Notes: generated from the sequence alone by a model not told the origin. DNA of 34,818 nucleotides from CAYMKL01 sp964390805 (GCA_964390805.1 CAYMKL010000076.1:1-34818), one strand, 5' to 3'. Shown: positions 7,110 through 14,500, counted from the first letter of the stretch. Program-made: numbers and translations.

Positions 7110-8333
7110 TTAAGGAGAGCCGAGGGAAGCCGCCACTCGAAACCCGATGGCGTAGTGGCGGGCATCTGGGCTGGGCCTGAAGCGGGCAGCGCAGCGGGCG
7201 GAGCTCCGAAGGTATTGCCACGAGCCGCCACGCAGCACACGGCGGATGCTGTCCGGTGCATCCAGATCCTCGCGACCATCAGCTGTATCGTAGGGATACT
7301 TGAACGATGGCTTCGACCAATCCTCTCCCCACAAGCTCCGCGTCCACTCCCACACGTTGCCCGCCATGTCCAACAAGTCGTAGGGGCTGGCTCCCAGGGG
7401 ATAGGTTCCCACTGGCGTGGTACCGCCCTTACCGCCTTCACGAGTGTTGCACCGCTTCGCATCCCAACGATTGCCCCAGGGGTAGATGCGCCCGTCGCTG
7501 CCCCGCGCGCCCTTCTCCCACTCGGCCTCGCTGGATAGACGGTAGGACTTACCGGTGACCTCGGCCAGCCAGCGGCAGTAGGCCACGGCGTCGCGCCAAC
7601 TGACCAACACCACGGGGTGGTCCTCCTTGCCTCTGGGCGGCGTTGCTCCGCTCCAGTTGTACGGTTCAGCCCAGTTCTCGTCTACGTTAGGCACACGATG
7701 GCCGGTGGCCTGCACGAAGGCTACGTACTGAGCTTGCGTGACCGGCGTCTTGCCCAGGTAGTAGTCGGGCAAGTACAGGGTGCGTTGCGGCTGCTCGTCA
7801 TCGCCTGCGTCTTTGTCCTTCTTGGGATCGCTGCCCACGAGGAACTCGCCAGCGGGGATGAGGATCATCTCCGGCTCGAAGGGCTGGCGAGCGGGTGGCC
7901 TCGGCAAGACCTCCGAAGTCTCGGAGACTTCGGAGGTCTCAGGGATGGGCACGCCCACGGCGCGCAACACCTGCCCCAAAAGGGCTTCGTCGTCCGGACC
8001 GCTGGAGGTGAAATCAACGTGCTGGATCAACCGCAACTGGCGGGGGACGCGGCACTTCTGGTAGATCACGGGCAGGACAGGCTTGTTCTCGTCCAGGGCG
8101 GTGCGCAGTTCGCCCCGCACCTCCGGTGATGCAACCGACGCCGGGGATAGGACGATCAGGAATCGAGCACAGTCGTACAGGGCATCGTCAATGGCCAGGT
8201 CCCAATCGGCGCTGGGTGGGATGTCCCATTGGTCCAGCCAGACGGGGGCGCCTCGTTGTTTGAGGTTGGCCGCCAGTTTGAGGACAAAGTCCTCGTCTTT
8301 GCGCGCGTAGCAGATGAAAATGTGACCGCCCAT
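7110..8333 (-). CDS. TIR domain fused to FGE-sulfatase (C-type-lectin fold) domain, copy 2
   Basis: A 407-residue paralog of the gene at 2242-3510. The TIR half (HIFICYARKD; E75 in PEVRGEL at the catalytic Glu position) is only distantly similar to copy 1. The FGE-like half is nearly the same: by eye about 28 differences in roughly 190 residues from MILIPAGEFL to LRGGSW. The about 24 residues before GFRV then differ at 13 positions. The linker carries a small repeat (ETSEVSETSEV). FGE copper-site cysteines are again missing. Different TIR heads joined to a shared receptor domain suggest domain shuffling or gene conversion of the 3' half. Likely a ligand-sensing NAD-directed effector. Confidence 0.88.
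   Translation of the reverse strand: MGGHIFICYARKDEDFVLKLAANLKQRGAPVWLDQWDIPPSADWDLAIDDALYDCARFLIVLSPASVASPEVRGELRTALDENKPVLPVIYQKCRVPRQLRLIQHVDFTSSGPDDEALLGQVLRAVGVPIPETSEVSETSEVLPRPPARQPFEPEMILIPAGEFLVGSDPKKDKDAGDDEQPQRTLYLPDYYLGKTPVTQAQYVAFVQATGHRVPNVDENWAEPYNWSGATPPRGKEDHPVVLVSWRDAVAYCRWLAEVTGKSYRLSSEAEWEKGARGSDGRIYPWGNRWDAKRCNTREGGKGGTTPVGTYPLGASPYDLLDMAGNVWEWTRSLWGEDWSKPSFKYPYDTADGREDLDAPDSIRRVLRGGSWQYLRSSARCAARFRPSPDARHYAIGFRVAASLGSP
7140..7220 (-). other. Putative DGR variable region 2 (TIR-FGE C-terminus)
   Basis: Counterpart of 2272-2352: the same 81-bp length and the same fixed codons, with substitutions concentrated in the first two bases of codons ending in C or T. Shared flanks continue through the stop codon to the hairpin at 7059-7079. 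See the codon list under copy 1. Confidence 0.6.
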
Positions 8334-8461
8334 CTTCAGTCAGAACCTTTCTTCAGCCTTCTTTCACCTTCGCCTACGCGGGATGCTAGCCAACTTCGCT
8401 GCCAGACGGTCAAAGAAGGCGGCGTCGGACCGGCGGGGATAGTCCTCTCGCAGTGCGTGCC

Positions 8462-9478
8462 TTACAAATAATCGGCGATGTGCCGCTTGCCCAGTTGTTC
8501 CGCTTTTTTGCTGATTAGCTCGGCGTGTTTTTCCAAGGCCGGTCCGATCACCGCCTTTTCCAATCCTCGCACCAGGTTAGACACAGAGTCGTATTCTAGC
8601 GGATCCAGGACCCAATCGTATTTGCCTTTCAGATCCTTAAACATGGCAAAAGGTTCTTCGTCCTCCTGGATAACAGGTACGAATGGGATCATATAGTTCG
8701 GCACTGTGGCTTGCAACTCAAGCGGACTTGACTTGGGTTTCGTGATGTCGGCGATGACAAAGAGGCACATGCCGGCCAGCGTCATGATTGTCTCCGTGAA
8801 ATCCCTGCTGGTGGGTCGCTCGAAATCAAACATGATGGGGACAAAACCTAAACGACGGAGTTCTGCCCGAATTGCGTCCAGAACGTGCTTTCTTTCTGGC
8901 GTGAACCGGCCCAGGATGAGTACGGCTTTTTCACCTATCGTATTGATGACTTGACGGATTTTCGGATTATCGAGCAGCAGATAGACGAATTGAGCCACTT
9001 CAATGTCATCCACCGTGACGACCGGTTCGCCTTCATCGGTGATGATCAAATCCGATTGTTTTGCTCCATCAAGGTTGAGGCTCCACGCTGATATGCCGTA
9101 GATCTGGCAGCCGTTGAGGGTTGCTCCCTGCAGGTTTGTCTGAACCAGCCTCGCGCGCCGGAGATTGGCGTTGGTGAGATCGGCCCCACTGAGGTCTGCT
9201 TCATTGAGCTTGGCCTCTAAGAGACATGCGCCGCTCAGATTCGCGTTTCTCAGCTCCGCAGCAGTGAGCTTAGCCCATCTGAGATCTGCCCCACTGAGGT
9301 TCGCATGGCTGAGGTTGGCCTTGTAGAGACGCGCATTCCTGAGATTTGCGTGGGCTAGGTTCGCTCCTTCGAGATCTGCTTTGTGAAGCTGCGGTCTGAT
9401 GCCTGGGCGCTCGTCTCGCCAGTTGTTCCAAACGTCTACACCCTGCTTGAGTATTCCGACGTGGCCTTTAGGGCTCAT
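8462..9478 (-). CDS. Pentapeptide-repeat protein with Rossmann/TIR-like C-terminal domain
   Basis: A 338-residue protein with a strong AGGAGG before ATG. Residues 31-140 are tandem A(D/N)LxX pentapeptides (ADLEGANLAHANLRNARLYK and on), which form a right-handed quadrilateral beta-helix. Residues about 184-310 are a separate alpha/beta domain: KAVLILGRFTPERKHVLDAI, RDFTETIMTLAGMCLFVIAD and ELQATVPNYMIPFVPVI. This resembles TIR-like or deoxyribosyltransferase-like folds, with a final charged helix. I recognise the architecture as recurrent in bacteria but know no proven function. Here the solenoid could be a scaffold or sensor and the C-terminal domain a nucleotide-acting effector. It is 41 bp from the upstream TIR-like gene, so the two are probably co-transcribed. 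Confidence 0.85.
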   Translation of the reverse strand: MSPKGHVGILKQGVDVWNNWRDERPGIRPQLHKADLEGANLAHANLRNARLYKANLSHANLSGADLRWAKLTAAELRNANLSGACLLEAKLNEADLSGADLTNANLRRARLVQTNLQGATLNGCQIYGISAWSLNLDGAKQSDLIITDEGEPVVTVDDIEVAQFVYLLLDNPKIRQVINTIGEKAVLILGRFTPERKHVLDAIRAELRRLGFVPIMFDFERPTSRDFTETIMTLAGMCLFVIADITKPKSSPLELQATVPNYMIPFVPVIQEDEEPFAMFKDLKGKYDWVLDPLEYDSVSNLVRGLEKAVIGPALEKHAELISKKAEQLGKRHIADYL

Positions 9479-9518
9479 AGGGATTCCTCCTTACACGTCA
9501 TGGCTAGGGTTGGTGCTC

Positions 9519-10445
9519 CTAGAGTCGTTCTTCCAGAAACTTCTGAATGGAGTGCTCGATGGAGCTGATGTCCGAACGATCGTCAAGGGCAGCATAGACG
9601 TCGCCGCCCAAATCGGCGGGCATTTTCGATCCGGTCTCACGAACAATCAGTACCCGCTCCTTGCCTTTGGCCGCAGCGAAGTAGCCGGCCTCGAAGACCA
9701 CGTTGTCACGTGGTGCAGCGCCTTCACCCTCAACTGCGAGCTTGTCGTCTTTTGTGAATAGGAAAATCCCTGCACTACAGAGTCTGGCCGCTTGCTGAAT
9801 TTGCTCCAGAATGGTGCCACCGGGCACAAAATCGGTCTGCCAGTCCAGGACTGTTGCACCCTGGTGCTGCAAGTAGAGCTTAATGTTCTTGGCAAGCCCT
9901 GTTGAGCTGCTGCAGTAACCCAAAAAGATATCCCGCCGCTCTTCAAGTCTCTGCTGCCAGCCCTGGAAGGCATGCTGGAACGCGGGCGACTCAAGCCAGG
10001 CCGGTCCGGCACCCTGTGGAACGCTGGCGATGAATTCATAGCTCTTGCTGAACACGACTCGGTCCAAGAGGGCCTCTTCGACCACCACCAACCTCGACAG
10101 CCCCAGGGTCACAGCCATGCCAGCTTCGAAATACGAGTACTCGGTGGCCAGGCGCCACACGTCCGCAGGGGTGGTCAGGATCCAGCGCGGCAAGCCGATG
10201 AAGACCGCGCCGACACAGCGACGCATCACCCGCTCGACTTTCTCGTAGCTCCACTTTGTGGCTGCTATTGTTGGGTCACTGGGAATACCAAAGCGGGCGA
10301 ACACTTGGACCGTATACCCGAGCTCATCAACCTTCTTTGCCAGCCCCTCAATCAAGTGCTGCTGGAAATCGGTTAGGCCTATCTCCTGGTCGTCGCGCCA
10401 GGTCGTGGTAGGCACGCTGAAGTAGATACGTCGCGTGATGCTCAC
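9519..10445 (-). CDS. CAP12/Pycsar-type TIR-like nucleotide-binding protein
   Basis: A 308-residue protein starting at GTG 10445 after AGGAGG; no nearby ATG fits. Residues 174-308 match the TIR-like domain of predicted nucleotide-binding proteins used by CBASS TIR-STING and Pycsar effectors: IFLGYCSSSTGLAKNIKLYL, SAGIFLFTKDD, APRDNVVFEAGYFAAAKGK and PADLGGDVYAALDD. E252 in VVFEAGYF is the likely catalytic Glu. Residues 1-165 form another alpha/beta domain with TEYSYFEAGMAVTLGL, itself like a SLOG/TIR-like fold and a candidate ligand sensor. It lacks the STING or cyclase-sensor domain of classical partners and no cyclase gene is visible. By family knowledge it would cleave NAD+ on activation. 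Confidence 0.85.
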   Translation of the reverse strand: MSITRRIYFSVPTTTWRDDQEIGLTDFQQHLIEGLAKKVDELGYTVQVFARFGIPSDPTIAATKWSYEKVERVMRRCVGAVFIGLPRWILTTPADVWRLATEYSYFEAGMAVTLGLSRLVVVEEALLDRVVFSKSYEFIASVPQGAGPAWLESPAFQHAFQGWQQRLEERRDIFLGYCSSSTGLAKNIKLYLQHQGATVLDWQTDFVPGGTILEQIQQAARLCSAGIFLFTKDDKLAVEGEGAAPRDNVVFEAGYFAAAKGKERVLIVRETGSKMPADLGGDVYAALDDRSDISSIEHSIQKFLEERL

Positions 10446-10570
10446 AATAACCTCCTTCCCTCATTCCCACCCGCCGCTGCTCGCGCAGCGGACAGCGCCT
10501 CAACCCCCGCCGGATCTGCCACCGCCAGCGCGTCCAACAAGTGCAAGATGGGTAGGCATAAAAGCTCCTC

Positions 10571-11554
10571 TCAAATTCGGAGACGGAGATCCGGTACACT
10601 TGCCAGCAACTGCTCTCCCAGATCGGTGCCCTCATCCTGGATGACGATATCAGCCTCGCCGCTGGCTTTGTCACTCATCGAGATTTCCACCAACCGCAGG
10701 GGGCGCCGACGGCGCAGGTTGGTGCGTTCTTCCACGGCGCTTTGCCATTCCTTTGCCGTCCACTTGCTATGGTGATAAGTGGGCGTAACCAAAGCCACAA
10801 AGTAGGTACTCTGGCGCAATCCATCCGTCAACGCTGCAGACAACAGGGCATCATCTATCGAGACGGCCCCCTTTGCCACCGGCTCTGGAATCATCCAGTG
10901 ATCGTACCAGCAGGAGACATCGTTGTCGGCGAGCCTCTCAACCAGCCTCATGGCCCGTGGCCCTGCCTCACTCCGACGATAGCTGAGGAAGACGATCTGC
11001 CCATTCTCCACGGTGCGAGCAAAGGTCTCCATAACGCCCCCTGAGCCCGGGGCCAATTGGCGCACAGTTTGCAGGTGAGCCGGTATTCCAGCATACAGCC
11101 CCCTGCCTGCTTCGTACAGACGTTTGCAGTGGGGGCAATCGCGCAGGGGGGGTGCTTTCCCAGCGAAGGTCAGGGAGAGCAAGGCGCGATAGGCATTGTT
11201 GAGGGGGTAGTAGGTGCTCTGGGAGCGGTTGGCAAGAACCACGTACCGCCCCCAACCCTCCACAGCCTCAGGGATGAATACGTCTGCGCTGGCGGGAGAT
11301 TGGCGATCCACGACCTGGCGCACCTGAAGGCGGGCGATCAGGGATGGAGGCAGGCGATAGCTAGCGAAGCGGGGCGCGGAAAGCACCCACACCACGTCTC
11401 CCGGCCGGGCCCGCTGGAATAGGCGCACCTGATTGCTGGCGTAAGCAAAGGGGAGCGCGGGTCTGGTTTGGTCAGCTTCTTCAGAGGGCCGGCGGCGTTT
11501 CCATTCCCGGATGACTGACCATTTTACGTAGACCATCAAATGGCGTGGGCTCAT
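10571..11554 (-). CDS. Unknown N-terminal domain with C-terminal TIR
   Basis: A 327-residue protein. The TIR is at the C-terminus (residues about 186-327: IVFLSYRRSEAGPR, WYDHWMIPEP, SKWTAKEWQSAVEE, with E269 at the catalytic Glu position). The N-terminal 180 residues include RARPGDVVWVLSAPRFASYR, which recalls EVE/PUA-like modified-nucleic-acid readers, and a CPHC pair (C140, C143) that might be half a metal site. That reading is tentative. The N-terminus (MVYVKWSVIREWKRR) is basic. ATG at 11554 follows GGAGG with a 5-base gap. The upstream 213-bp spacer (11555-11768) shows only a doubtful 42-codon frame at 11555-11683 without a ribosome site. Likely a sensor-TIR effector. Confidence 0.83.
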   Translation of the reverse strand: MSPRHLMVYVKWSVIREWKRRRPSEEADQTRPALPFAYASNQVRLFQRARPGDVVWVLSAPRFASYRLPPSLIARLQVRQVVDRQSPASADVFIPEAVEGWGRYVVLANRSQSTYYPLNNAYRALLSLTFAGKAPPLRDCPHCKRLYEAGRGLYAGIPAHLQTVRQLAPGSGGVMETFARTVENGQIVFLSYRRSEAGPRAMRLVERLADNDVSCWYDHWMIPEPVAKGAVSIDDALLSAALTDGLRQSTYFVALVTPTYHHSKWTAKEWQSAVEERTNLRRRRPLRLVEISMSDKASGEADIVIQDEGTDLGEQLLASVPDLRLRI

Positions 11555-11768
11555 TCATACCTCCCGTCCCGCCGTTGTCGCAGAGAGACCCGCACCTTCA
11601 AGATGTTCGGGCCTCACCGAACAAGCAGCGTCAGGCACGTTCGTCGGTTCCTGGTCACGCGGCACAATCAACAAGCGTGACATTCTGGCGGTGTTCACGT
11701 GTCTTTATCTGGAGAGACGAACACTCTTGGCTTGGACTCAGCGATTTCCTGATCTACGCATTGACTAC

Positions 11769-12263
11769 TCACGACACTGATCCTGGTCTCTCCCTTGCCA
11801 GGTACAGAGCAGCAATGACTCGGGCGTCGAGCAGACGGCCGGCGGCGATCAAGGCTTCGAACTCTGCCAGTGGCACTCGCTCCACGCTGATTGCGTAATC
11901 TTCGTCACCCTCCAGGCAACTAGGCCTCAAGTCCTGAGCCAGATAGACAAAGGTGCGTACAGTCAAGTATTTCGAGAAGGGCCTCAATTCGCCCAAGAAA
12001 TCGAGTCGCCCGGCTTGATAACCGATTTCCTCTTGCAGCTCACGGTTGGCTGTCTCAGCGTGCGACTCGCCCGGCTCCGTCTCGCCACCGGGCAAGATCA
12101 ACGTCGGTTCGCCAAAGGCTGCCGAGGGCTCGATTGTCAAGATCACTTCTCCCTCTGCGGTGAGGGGGACGACCAGCACTTCGTCGCCTGTGCGGACGAA
12201 CTCGATCCCATCTGCGTCCAGGTGCATGGAAAAGTATTTACCCTGGTACGTCGTTTCGCTCAT
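11769..12263 (-). CDS. NUDIX hydrolase, ADP-ribose/ADP-sugar diphosphatase-like
   Basis: A 164-residue protein with a complete Nudix box at residues 60-82 (G60 x5 E66 x7 R74 E75 L x E78 E79 x G81), which binds Mg2+ for diphosphate cleavage. The downstream region (LRPFSKYLTVRTFVYLAQDL; acidic EGDEDYAISVERVPLAEFE; LLDARVIAALYLA) resembles NudE/NudF ADP-compound hydrolases. I chose ATG 12263, preceded by AAGGA, because family similarity begins there; an 18-codon upstream extension lies wholly within the neighbouring gene. The first 26 bp overlap the end of the SLOG-SLATT gene, so translation is probably coupled. In this setting it may destroy, or bind, the ADP-ribose-like ligand sensed by that partner. 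Confidence 0.9.
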   Translation of the reverse strand: MSETTYQGKYFSMHLDADGIEFVRTGDEVLVVPLTAEGEVILTIEPSAAFGEPTLILPGGETEPGESHAETANRELQEEIGYQAGRLDFLGELRPFSKYLTVRTFVYLAQDLRPSCLEGDEDYAISVERVPLAEFEALIAAGRLLDARVIAALYLARERPGSVS

Positions 12264-14130
12264 CGTCTTGTTCCTTAACTGCCTTGGGTTCTTCTCCACG
12301 CAACTCGGCCAGTGCATCTTGCATCTGCTGAACCCAGCCGTACGTTTCTGTCTCGAGAATCCTTTCAGTGACCTCGACGAGTCTATCCACGTTTTCCTGG
12401 TCGGCTTGCTGCTCCGCGGTCAGAGCCGTCCACCAACCCTTGACGTTCATCAGGTTCGTCGCCGTCTGGTTGTATTGCATCAGCGTATTCTCAGTCTGCC
12501 TGTACTGGAGATAGGTTGTAAAGGCAGCCGCGAGCGCCGTCGTCAATGCAACCCACAAATCCAACCCCACCGCCGCCAAGAAGGTGCCCACGCCTCCAGC
12601 AACTAGAATCGCAATCTGATACTCTCTCAGTTCCCTTTCTTTGCTACCCGTTCGATCCTGGTAGAATGCGAGTTGGTCGTCCAAGCGCACGGCGATAAAG
12701 CGCTCAGGTGTGAGGAAACTGAAGCCATCGTCAGCTTTCGCCTCGGCATGCTCATATCCAGGCGGAATCCGTCCCTTATACGGCGGCAAAGCCGACAAGT
12801 TCACATTGCTCTGCATCAACTGGCGGCTTATAAACTCTACCGTGCCAGCTAATTCGGCTTCGCGCGTGGTCTGCTCCTGCACTTGCTCTGTTGAGTCCGC
12901 GGTCTGCCGACCGTTCGAGCCCGGCGTTTGCGGACTGCTGTACGTAACTCGCCGAGTGCGATACCGGAACATAGCCCGCTTAATCGCTTCAGCGCTGCCC
13001 CGCAGCAAAACCCACTTGTTGCCAGCGTTCACCTTCATTGCGATCGCAAGCAATACGGAAGATACGATGGGCAGGAGCAGGACGACGTAGTACAGGGAAG
13101 AAGCTAAACCCAAAGCGGCATCGGGCAGCCCCGATCTAAACTCCGAGTCCAGGAAAGTCAGCTTTGCGACCCAATCTGGTGTCTCAAGCGTCTTTTTGAG
13201 TACCACCGCCAGCGTGGTCAAAACACCCAGGCGCAGAATCCACATTCGCAGTCGGTTGAAATCGTCCCGGTGTCGCTTCGCGTGCAAATCATAAGTCGCA
13301 AACCGCTGCCAAGCCAACTGGAGGATTTCGTCGACTCCGAATTCGCGTGTGATCAGCTTCCTTAGCGCGCCAACTGATCCATCCACTGCAAACAAGTGGA
13401 GGTCACTATCCGCAATGATCTCAGCCAAATCCGGGTCAGCGATGAAATCGGGCGTTTCTCTCAAAAGCGCGGCGATTTCGTCCGCCAGCGGGCCGCTGCC
13501 CTCGACAACGATGATGGGCCAGCCTTGCCGCACGCTGCGCAACGCCTCGTTCTTAGCAATGCCGTCGGTGCGGCCATGGACCAACACCGTGACGACAGGG
13601 ATCCCTTCGCCTAACGCCGCGGCCAACTCGAACATCATATCCGTCTCGCCGCCCCATTCGTCGCTCTCCACTAACACAAAGTGGGTGTGGTTGGGATCAA
13701 GCGCCCCGCCATCCTCGATGCTACCTTCGGCAGGCCCACTGGGGTAGGTGACCTTGCCAGCCGGGGCCACGCCTAATAGAATGGACTTTTGCCCCCGGTC
13801 GGCAACGCCCTGGCCCATCAGGGCCATCACCCCCGATTGTGTGCCGCCGTCAATGATCAACGCATCTGCATCAACAGCGGCACGGGCAATGCCACGACTG
13901 AACAACTGAACCAGACGGGATCTCAACTCCTCGTCGGATTCCATGTCTTTGTCAAGGCCACCCGCGCCACCGGTGACGATGATCACTGCCTTCGGCTGCT
14001 GAATGCCCAGCGTCTTCAGGATGTCAGCGGCCTTTGTGCCGGCCGGTGGTGCCACCAACTGGGCCCGATTGCCGTTGGCAAAAAGGATTTCCTTTTTGCT
14101 CTCACCTTGACTTATTTGTTGCGTGTCCAT
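12238..14130 (-). CDS. TRPM-like SLOG domain fused to SLATT membrane effector segments
   Basis: A 630-residue protein. Residues 12-245 form a SLOG (LSDAT) domain of the TRPM type: IIVTGGAGGL at 50, IIDGGTQSGVM at 92, LGVAPAG, LDPNHTHFVLVE at 144-155, and PIIVVEGSGPLADEIA at 205-220. Several of these are close to animal TRPM N-terminal motifs. Two membrane units follow: hydrophobic hairpins at about 295-312/340-365 and 505-540 with long flanking helices (SLATT/DUF4231-like; RFIAVRLDDQLAFYQDRTGS). SLOG-SLATT fusions are predicted nucleotide-gated pore effectors. AGGAGGTC precedes ATG 14130, and a good promoter and hairpin lie upstream. It is the first gene of the island and overlaps the NUDIX gene. 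Ligand and pore activity are inferred. Confidence 0.88.
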   Translation of the reverse strand: MDTQQISQGESKKEILFANGNRAQLVAPPAGTKAADILKTLGIQQPKAVIIVTGGAGGLDKDMESDEELRSRLVQLFSRGIARAAVDADALIIDGGTQSGVMALMGQGVADRGQKSILLGVAPAGKVTYPSGPAEGSIEDGGALDPNHTHFVLVESDEWGGETDMMFELAAALGEGIPVVTVLVHGRTDGIAKNEALRSVRQGWPIIVVEGSGPLADEIAALLRETPDFIADPDLAEIIADSDLHLFAVDGSVGALRKLITREFGVDEILQLAWQRFATYDLHAKRHRDDFNRLRMWILRLGVLTTLAVVLKKTLETPDWVAKLTFLDSEFRSGLPDAALGLASSLYYVVLLLPIVSSVLLAIAMKVNAGNKWVLLRGSAEAIKRAMFRYRTRRVTYSSPQTPGSNGRQTADSTEQVQEQTTREAELAGTVEFISRQLMQSNVNLSALPPYKGRIPPGYEHAEAKADDGFSFLTPERFIAVRLDDQLAFYQDRTGSKERELREYQIAILVAGGVGTFLAAVGLDLWVALTTALAAAFTTYLQYRQTENTLMQYNQTATNLMNVKGWWTALTAEQQADQENVDRLVEVTERILETETYGWVQQMQDALAELRGEEPKAVKEQDDERNDVPG

Positions 14131-14155
14131 TCTTGACCTCCTGTCTCGTTATGGT

Positions 14156-14176
14156 GAGCGACGAATTGAGTCGCTC
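14156..14176. promoter_or_regulatory. Inverted repeat in leader of SLOG-SLATT gene
   Basis: GAGCGAC, loop GAATTGA, GTCGCTC forms a perfect 7-bp stem between the predicted start of transcription and the ribosome site. It could be an operator or a leader hairpin that tunes expression of the island. No regulator gene is visible nearby. Confidence 0.45.
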
Positions 14177-14204
14177 CCGCGATAGACACCTGCCCTATGC
14201 CCAC

Positions 14205-14234
14205 ATTATACAGTATAGTAACCATATTTGGCAA
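14205..14234 (-). promoter_or_regulatory. Sigma-70-type promoter of the conflict island
   Basis: On the minus strand TTGCCA (14234-14229) is followed by an 18-bp spacer and a perfect TATAAT (14210-14205). The leader to ATG 14130 would be about 70 bases and contains the GAGCGAC hairpin. Confidence 0.65.
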
Positions 14235-14250
14235 ACCCATAGCGCGGCGT

Positions 14251-14317
14251 AACCACAAAGACACAGAGGACACAGAGTGATTGAGGCCTTCTCTGTGTTC
14301 TCTGTGCCTCTGGGGTT
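14251..14317. repeat. Imperfect inverted repeat in island-boundary spacer
   Basis: Arms beginning AACCACAAAGACACAGAGG and ending CCTCTGGGGTTT form an imperfect inverted repeat of roughly 27 bp per arm. The 370-bp spacer 14131-14500 contains this, the promoter and the 14398-14452 hairpin, and no supported gene. Confidence 0.7.
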
Positions 14318-14397
14318 TCGCCACAGCATTCTCACGGACAGCGCAAATGTTGCAGCAGAGAACAGCGGTTGAAACCGCCTCTGGAGGGCGCCAAGGC

Positions 14398-14452
14398 GCC
14401 GGTCGTCCACCTGCGTGGACGATTTCCGCGACCACGCAGGTGGACGACCGGC
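14398..14452. terminator. Long perfect stem-loop downstream of PaaK-like gene
   Basis: A perfect 21-bp inverted repeat (arms 14398-14418 and 14432-14452, starting GCCGGTCGTCCACC) with a 13-base loop. It lies about 50 bp past the stop of the PaaK-like gene. There is no T-run, so it may be a mobile palindromic repeat that also blocks read-through into the conflict island. A smaller hairpin (GCGGTT GA AACCGC) is adjacent. Confidence 0.55.
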
Positions 14453-14500
14453 ACGGAGTGCGCGGCTGTAGCCTCCGACTGGTGCGATTTCAATCGCCAA

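Noticed and set aside
2242..8333. True formylglycine-generating enzyme (sulfatase maturation) activity for the two TIR-FGE proteins
   Set aside because: The copper-binding cysteine pair after GGS(F/W) is missing in both, and no sulfatase gene is nearby.
11555..11683. 42-codon minus-strand frame ending just before the TIR gene at 11554
   Set aside because: No ribosome site and no family resemblance; it could be a leader peptide but I cannot support it.
11769..12317. Longer NUDIX start at 12317
   Set aside because: The extra 18 residues lie wholly within the SLOG-SLATT gene and do not resemble NUDIX proteins; ATG 12263 has a ribosome site.
1..14500. DGR reverse transcriptase, accessory gene or template repeat near the variable patches
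   Set aside because: I looked for a reverse transcriptase frame and for an Asn-codon-rich copy of the patch on both strands and saw neither, so a complete DGR cannot be claimed here.
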